A DNA stretch of 64,000 bases, taken from the NCBI GenBank assembly GCA_027405735.1, contig JAPEHQ010000001.1, forward strand, positions 4,216,001-4,280,000, written 5' to 3'. Numbering within the stretch: the first letter of the stretch is position 1; each line of letters opens with the position of its first letter. The translations under genes and the position numbers were made by a program. The notes beneath the pieces were generated by a model. The model searched no databases. It saw nothing but the letters and a program-made list of their open reading frames with translations, and was not told the DNA's origin. Positions 59,601 through 64,000 of this stretch are shown piece by piece. This DNA comes from Mucor racemosus. Taxonomy: Eukaryota > Mucoromycota > Mucoromycetes > Mucorales > Mucoraceae.

Positions 59601-61843
59601 TAGATAAATTGAGAAATGCACCTGATATTACTAAAGTATGGACACCAGAACATACTAAATTAATGAAGCAATTGCAAGAATTATTAGTCAGCTCAGCAGT
59701 GTTGAGTGTGCCTAACTTACATTATCCAATCTGTGTTGTTACAGATAGTTCTGCCTATGCAATTGGCGCTGCAATGTATCAAGTTATTGGTAATAAAATA
59801 AAATATCTTGGTTTTATTGCACGCAGTTTGAGTCCATCAGAGCAAAGATGGGGAAGTTCCAAACGAGAATTAGCTGCAGTTGTCTATGCATTTAAAAAGT
59901 TTCATCAATGGTTGTATGGAAGACGATTCCATCTCTTTGTGGATAATCGTGGTATTTTATTTCTACATTCGCAACCTAAATTGGATCGAATGGTTGAGAA
60001 CTATTATGATACAATTTTTGAAATGGATTTTGATATTACCTTTTGTAGTGGTATTAACAATATCTTGGCTGATACCTTATCGCGTCTTTTCTGGCCATAC
60101 AATACGCTGGTGGAGAGTGGTGATAAGCGTTTAATTAAAAATCATGTTAATGAAAAGAATTTAGTTAAACAAGATATTGATACAAAGGTTAAAGGAAAGA
60201 GAAAACATGTAGTAGACAATGTAGTAGAAGAAAAGAAAAAGAGGAAATTACATGTTGTGAATAAGGGGAAAGATAAACTTAAGGAAGCACATGATAACCT
60301 TATTGCATGCGATACTTCCGTTATCTCCGGATCACCAAAAGTAATCATTCCGAGGGAAACCTCTGATCTTTTTAACAACGCTAAATTGACAGCGTATGTA
60401 AACAAATTGAAGAATAAGAACGAAGAGTTATTATTCTGCGTTAGTCATTTAGATGTTTATGAAACGCCTGCAAGTGATGAAGAAAAACAAAATATATTAG
60501 AAAAAACACATTTACTTGGGCATTTCGGTATTCATGCAATGGAGCAAGTTATACACCAAGATTTGAATATGCATTGGAAAGGCTTAAGGGAAGATATTAC
60601 GAAATATATATCAAATTGCCATAAATGCAGACAGTTCAATTTAGCTAAGCATGTCTACCATCCACCAAAGCAAGAAGCTCCTGAAGGGATAATGGATCAT
60701 GTTGTATTTGATCTAGGTGGATTTGATTGCACTACACCAAGGGGAAATAATTTTATATTAGTAGTGCTAGATCTATTCTCGAGATTTATTATCTTACGTG
60801 CAATTCCAGATAAATCAGCTACTACTGTTGCAAAGGAATTGGTATCTATCTTTTCATTGTTCGGCTACCCACGTATCGTTGGTCATGATCGAGGTGCAGA
60901 ATTCCATAATAAATTACTTGAAAAGATACTTAAACATGCTGAGGTTGAGAATAGAGCAAGTTTACCATTTACGCCCCAAGGTAATAGTTGCTGTGAAGCT
61001 GCAGTAAAGTCTGCAAAAACAATAATTATAAAGATGTTGGAAGGTCGTAGCAAAGATTGGGATTTGTACCTTAATGGAACAGCATTAAGTTTAAATGTAC
61101 ATAGATCTAGACTGCATGGGATGATGCCATTCATGGTAATGTTTCATAGAGCACCTAATGAATTTAAGGATTATCGAGGAGATAAACCTACACTTCATGA
61201 AAGAGAAATCGATGTGGAAGCATTTAAAAAGAAGCTCGATTTAATTGATAGAATTATTGTTCCAGCAATTAGAGACCAAATACTAAAGACACAGGATAAG
61301 GATAGTAGTTACTTTAGAAAGAGACATAGAATCTTGGAGAAACCTTATCCAATTGGATCTACTGTAATGATCAAGAATATAGAAAATAAGAATAGGAAAA
61401 CTGATCCTAACTATGAAGGCCCATTTTATATACATGGAATAACTAAAAATGGAAGCTATATTCTTACTGATAAAACTGATACATTCTTAGCTAGAGATGT
61501 ACCTACACAACAGATCAAGTTGATCAGCACGAATGATGCAAAGGAAGATAACTCAGATGTGTATGAAGTACAAGCTATTATAAAGCATAGAGGTACTCCA
61601 CCCAATTACGAATATTTAGTAAGATGGAAGAATTTCACAGAAGATCATGATTCTTGGGAACCACCAGCATCATTTGATTCTCCTGATGTTATTAAACATT
61701 ATTGGGCGAGAGTAGATGCTAATACGCAATCTAATGGTAAGGGAAAGCAAGCTCCTAAATCAATTAATACAAGAAAGATTGCTACACGCGAGGAGAAGTC
61801 CAAGAAGAAGCGTGAAAGATTATTAGCAGAAGATACGATTTAA
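56633..61843 (+). CDS. Gag-Pol polyprotein with chromodomain
   Basis: 1736 codons in one frame, no gag-pol shift. Order: Gag (about 1-450) with a Cys/His knuckle CFDCGFTPFTYAHKAVC, whose spacing C-x2-C-x8-H-x3-C differs from the usual CCHC; aspartic protease (LLDTGCTFSAISPQL, about residue 558); reverse transcriptase with HFIDDVTIH (about 885; FIDD where YxDD is common); RNase H (VVTDSSAYAIGAAMYQ, about 1036); integrase with HHCC finger (about 1292-1335) and a DD35E core (FDLGGFD, GHDRGAEF, CCEAAVKS); and a C-terminal chromodomain (about 1640-1690: YEVQAIIKHR, YLVRWKNF, DSWEP). The chromodomain has aromatic residues at all three cage positions (Y, W, F). A 65-bp leader separates it from the 5' LTR. 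Confidence 0.97.
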   Translation: MSNNTTIKQATGTSATKARQPATGTTSQSVSLDMDFDLGSSLSSGQDVNDALSNDALHDNYNTCSEDARITKELSDDALSMDDDTIMSDSELDLDHGVQEVTFLGKEHQVKLLNEIKQLRVQLYNATALSIKHIDNGTLASKASALKRQLKLVKENYDLLFDESTMMGTATGESSLVPSDTPFLQWKGHKFNTKKFIFQSMDACLTQFEDVLESRSISVEANWKRIIKPKMSTGMASWTREVIERYPSISWGQFKSKLKAKYSPSEAEEKKAALNKLKNLKLEKCESLEVYIDKFTTLKDLAGVTENTSLTDYLLKGLDVDLYSPVSLNISQSRDKEKDTLDYAISQLRSVYDLLRRDSYYREEKHRKEEELTQRIIRQLKQQGGHYGSSSRGGYNGNHNAGNRIGKQYNGFAKKPVRRAGKFHTKQKANNGGDTPKCFDCGFTPFTYAHKAVCKKNTKNTVHGKKKKSIVPTPSRVTEDTDDSSDDESDQHFAVATIAAPKKKGKEVSQMDTDSECKQFDSDYFRKMPNNNMNTNGLLYLPVILETSAGIKVNTWFLLDTGCTFSAISPQLVSFLNLNICNKNGIIKLAQNNSVVDRKGQTEEELIINYGSKIVHSKFEVFDLFDDVHCVFGMDLLYKVGITLGNIAADWSDRVGYEIPKIEPNPYKPNEDPYGSEEERKIMMNELQPFIDANTSISPKAYCNIPGSEITLPIKKDTPLANTCRRQFPIAEALRPVIQKQVEKWRENGVIKRAKPNTPHNSPIFTVRKKNSDGEYTGKEHRVVIDCRLINNALDPEKLERFPLPLISDLHRKMSKHSLYTVIDLSQCFHAFKISRSSRSYLTFTDMEGLTWSFSHCPYGLTMVSSHAQKILSNLFADISDTTTHFIDDVTIHTENDLKKHTELVKIVIDRLTKANLRINTEKLHIAQKSIYILGFCLSSEGLALDPRKVSNVLDWEPTVKSSRELSSRLGLINFFRSNLPRLSMLTAPLDKLRNAPDITKVWTPEHTKLMKQLQELLVSSAVLSVPNLHYPICVVTDSSAYAIGAAMYQVIGNKIKYLGFIARSLSPSEQRWGSSKRELAAVVYAFKKFHQWLYGRRFHLFVDNRGILFLHSQPKLDRMVENYYDTIFEMDFDITFCSGINNILADTLSRLFWPYNTLVESGDKRLIKNHVNEKNLVKQDIDTKVKGKRKHVVDNVVEEKKKRKLHVVNKGKDKLKEAHDNLIACDTSVISGSPKVIIPRETSDLFNNAKLTAYVNKLKNKNEELLFCVSHLDVYETPASDEEKQNILEKTHLLGHFGIHAMEQVIHQDLNMHWKGLREDITKYISNCHKCRQFNLAKHVYHPPKQEAPEGIMDHVVFDLGGFDCTTPRGNNFILVVLDLFSRFIILRAIPDKSATTVAKELVSIFSLFGYPRIVGHDRGAEFHNKLLEKILKHAEVENRASLPFTPQGNSCCEAAVKSAKTIIIKMLEGRSKDWDLYLNGTALSLNVHRSRLHGMMPFMVMFHRAPNEFKDYRGDKPTLHEREIDVEAFKKKLDLIDRIIVPAIRDQILKTQDKDSSYFRKRHRILEKPYPIGSTVMIKNIENKNRKTDPNYEGPFYIHGITKNGSYILTDKTDTFLARDVPTQQIKLISTNDAKEDNSDVYEVQAIIKHRGTPPNYEYLVRWKNFTEDHDSWEPPASFDSPDVIKHYWARVDANTQSNGKGKQAPKSINTRKIATREEKSKKKRERLLAEDTI

Positions 61844-62148
61844 ATGTTAGATGAAGGCTATACCTTTTCCTTTTAACATTTCCTTTTTGATCCCACTGGG
61901 TTTTTGGAATGTGAGGTTTTTAATGGTTGCCCCTGAATATCTAAATTTGAAGTTTATATTATTGTACAACGAAGATCAATCAACAAGAAGTACATTATCA
62001 TATATCAACAATATTGCCGTTTTTATTTTTTTTATTTTTTCTTTTTTTCACGTTATGTCAACCAACTTATACACAAATTACAATTACAACAAACTACAAC
62101 AACTATCACTATCTTTTATCACATAATGCTTATGTTGGTGTGGGATGG
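61844..62148 (+). other. Untranslated segment between pol and the 3' LTR
   Basis: About 300 bp. A short frame at 61851-62126 starts just after the pol stop; it is hydrophobic and Asn/Tyr-rich at its end and shows no envelope-like feature. I treat it as noncoding. The distal end contains repeated CAACTA/ACAAC motifs and the purine tract. Confidence 0.6.
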
Positions 62149-62393
62149 TGTTATGTCAATATCATATCCTAGGTCGCACATTCAAGGTCGCAGTCAATAT
62201 TCGGTATTATAGTAAATCAACAGGTGTACACGTTGATTCACATGCGTCTTAGTAAATTGGTGTAATGTTCTTAGATAGTAATTCTGTGTAATAGTTATAA
62301 TGAAAAGTATATAAATACATCCTCTGGATGTATTGTTAATAAAAAGTGTAATATTTTGGCAAGATTATTTCTTAAGACCGTTTTGACATTTCA
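62149..62393 (+). repeat. 3' LTR of the chromovirus
   Basis: 245 bp, identical by eye to the 5' LTR; preceded by the purine-leaning tract at 62136-62148 and followed by the AAGCA target-site copy. Confidence 0.95.
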
Positions 62394-62484
62394 AAGCAGA
62401 GGAAGAGAGTTTTTTTTAAAAAAAAAACGTGTGCTTTAGTTCTTCAATGGCAGCTATTAGCTAATGGCAGTAAAATATGCTATG

Positions 62485-64000
62485 CGCACATGTACTGCGC
62501 ATTAAGTGCAATTTCAAAATTTAATTTCAAACCATTATTTGATTTTATAAAAATCTTCAAAGAATATCTGAAACAATCCATACAAAATAATTTAAAAAGG
62601 TACGTGTTTTCATTTCCTATTATCACAGTAGCTCGAAGCGTTGTCAATTCTGTGGATTAACACTAGACGTACCTACAGCTGCAACGGAAGCTCATTTGTA
62701 TCCATATTTCATATCCAGCTAAAACTAGTTAATTTACTGATCTTAGTAGGTTTAAATAGCAGGTAATCAACTTGTTTTTCAAACTTACCGAATGCACAAT
62801 GATTCGCAGAATCTGCTATTTGAAACAGTTGTAATATCTATTCATATATATGTCCATGTATAGCGGTAGCTCACGTATACCAGTTTTCACAGAAATCGTT
62901 TTTTAATTGTTCTCAATAAAAATGCATAGCAAACTATAGGCTCAATTTGATAATAATTTTCTCGATACACAGGACGTTGAGAAAGTTGGTTTTGCGATTA
63001 TTGCGCCCATAATGTGTTTCTGCTATCATGAAAAGTTGGAAGTAACTCGGATTAAAATTTGTCGAAATAGAGCTTTTATTGTCAAGTAGGTTTCAGGCGG
63101 TTTCAGATGGTTTTCAGATGGTTTTCCGCTTTTTTCGCCCAGCATTAAGTCTAGTTACGTCAATTATTCAAAGACAATGTATCTCCATCTATGGTCCATT
63201 GATACCAGACTGAAAATAGAAGGGTTAATACCAGAATACAAGTGTACGTGCTTAACATTGGCCAAAATTGACCTGAAACTGATTATAAAAACCTGAGTAC
63301 CTAAATTGAGGTATTAATTTCATGTATTCGCAAGATATATCCTACTAAAAGCTACTTTGTATTTTTTCTTTCATCAAAAAATATTGATTTTTCGTCGAGA
63401 TAATCAAAATAATAGTTCACATTATAGCTAAACCCTATAGTAACTGGGTTTCAAACTCGATCTGACAAATCGACCAGAAAACGATCAAAAAAACAAAATT
63501 GCTTAATGGCTCATGAACTGCAAAGTAAGGTAAAGTACCTTATTAAATGGTTTTTGTACAGTTTTAAATTCTGCATCCAACTGAAAAAAAGTTCAAACAA
63601 ACGTTGCGCATTAAATTTTGCACAAAATGCCATTGAAATTTTGGAGGTTTTTTGGAGATACACATTATTTTTTATAGACATGCTTCAAAGATTTTCTATC
63701 AATATGATGCGCAGCAAAATTATCTATCGATTGAGCTATTTCTGAACCCTCTAGCTGCATTTTGCGTAGAGAAAGCGAGATTTTTGTCCAACTTTTTTTC
63801 AAATTCAGAATTTGGGATGAGGGTATACAAGGGAAAAATGTAGGCTAGAAATCATGGTATCTTTTTGTACACATTTTTGAGGATATCTCCACGAAAAATC
63901 AATATTTTGAAAAAACCTAAATTGAGTTCAAGAGAGCTCAACGAGCTTGATGATATGAATGCAAAAAAGAATGCTGCTCAATATAACAAATATTTTGAAA
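62485..64000 (+). repeat. Dispersed repeat R, copy E (cut by the window end)
   Basis: Aligns with copy B from its 5' end: CATTAAGTGC, TTTAATTTCAAACCATTATTT, AAAAAGGTACGTGTTTTC, CTGTGGATTAACAC, then the common core. The 86-codon frame of the other copies is broken here by an in-frame TAG (63840-63842), after which the same residues resume. Runs off the window at 64000. Confidence 0.85.

Larger units (their letters stand above)
56323..62393 (+). mobile_element. Complete Ty3-type chromovirus LTR retrotransposon (6071 bp)
   Basis: Two 245-bp LTRs (56323-56567 and 62149-62393) that I read as identical bound one long polyprotein ORF. The element is flanked by AAGCA on both sides (56318-56322, 62394-62398), a perfect 5-bp target-site duplication. 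LTRs start TGTTATGTC and end CATTTCA, with TATATAAATA and AATAAAAAG signals. A purine-leaning tract (GTGTGGGATGGTG) abuts the 3' LTR and is the likely plus-strand primer. The sequence right after the 5' LTR (T-run, then AATCTACC) lacks the usual TGG of a tRNA primer site. Identical LTRs and an open ORF imply recent insertion and possible activity. Confidence 0.97.

Noticed and set aside
61851..62126. Envelope-like ORF after pol
   Set aside because: Short, low-complexity C-terminus, with no signal peptide plus ectodomain pattern.

Overview
The window is eukaryotic nuclear DNA, very AT-rich. Its genes carry many short introns (mostly 48-85 nt, GT...AG, with pyrimidine-rich 3' ends). The gene set is fungal: a Rax1-like RGS membrane protein, an Ecl1-type protein, a Trk potassium transporter with a long cytosolic loop, and a chromodomain Ty3-type retrotransposon. 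The best inference is an early-diverging, low-GC fungus, probably Mucoromycota (Mucorales-like). The species cannot be named from sequence alone.

0-7 kb is compact: a Rax1-like RGS protein (+), then on the minus strand a malic enzyme with a mitochondrial-type presequence and an F-box protein, then a small zinc-finger protein (+) and an Ecl1-like zinc protein (-). 7-10.4 kb holds only uncertain minus-strand reading frames, including a multi-exon zinc-ribbon protein I cannot name. Actin (5 exons, 375 aa) lies at 10.5-12.1 kb. 12.1-18.8 kb is gene-poor and repeat-rich: a solo LTR inside an older repeat, and copy A of a dispersed repeat. 18.8-29 kb carries a CHCH protein, a universal stress protein, a GSK-3 kinase (six exons, the first 7 nt long) and an 18-exon WDR7/Rabconnectin-3-beta-like protein. 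A secreted, probably GPI-anchored protein follows (29.1-30.0 kb), then repeat copy B.

33.9-43.7 kb is a second gene block: a type II membrane protein resembling a glycosyltransferase (-), divergent from dyskerin/Cbf5 (+), then a Trk transporter and an Nbr1-type selective-autophagy receptor with PB1, three ZZ fingers, an FW domain, a candidate LIR and a UBA. 43.7-50.8 kb is again repeats: copies C and D, a second solo LTR with perfect target-site duplications, and a longer related LTR. 50.8-55.7 kb has two minus-strand genes, a PIP5-kinase (MSS4 type) and an intronless GH3 (NagZ-type) enzyme fused to two GNAT acetyltransferase domains. The window ends with a complete, apparently young chromovirus (56323-62393; identical 245-bp LTRs, 5-bp duplication AAGCA, one 1736-codon polyprotein) and repeat copy E running off the end.

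The genes are ordinary housekeeping and signalling genes with no operon logic. The least conventional material is the five-copy dispersed repeat (about 2 kb unit) with no recognisable transposase, the nested LTR history, the GH3-GNAT-GNAT fusion, a GC-AG intron in the Nbr1 gene, and telomere-like repeats in a GSK-3 intron. I found no CRISPR array, rRNA or convincing tRNA. Exon boundaries were deduced by eye from splice motifs and reading-frame continuity.
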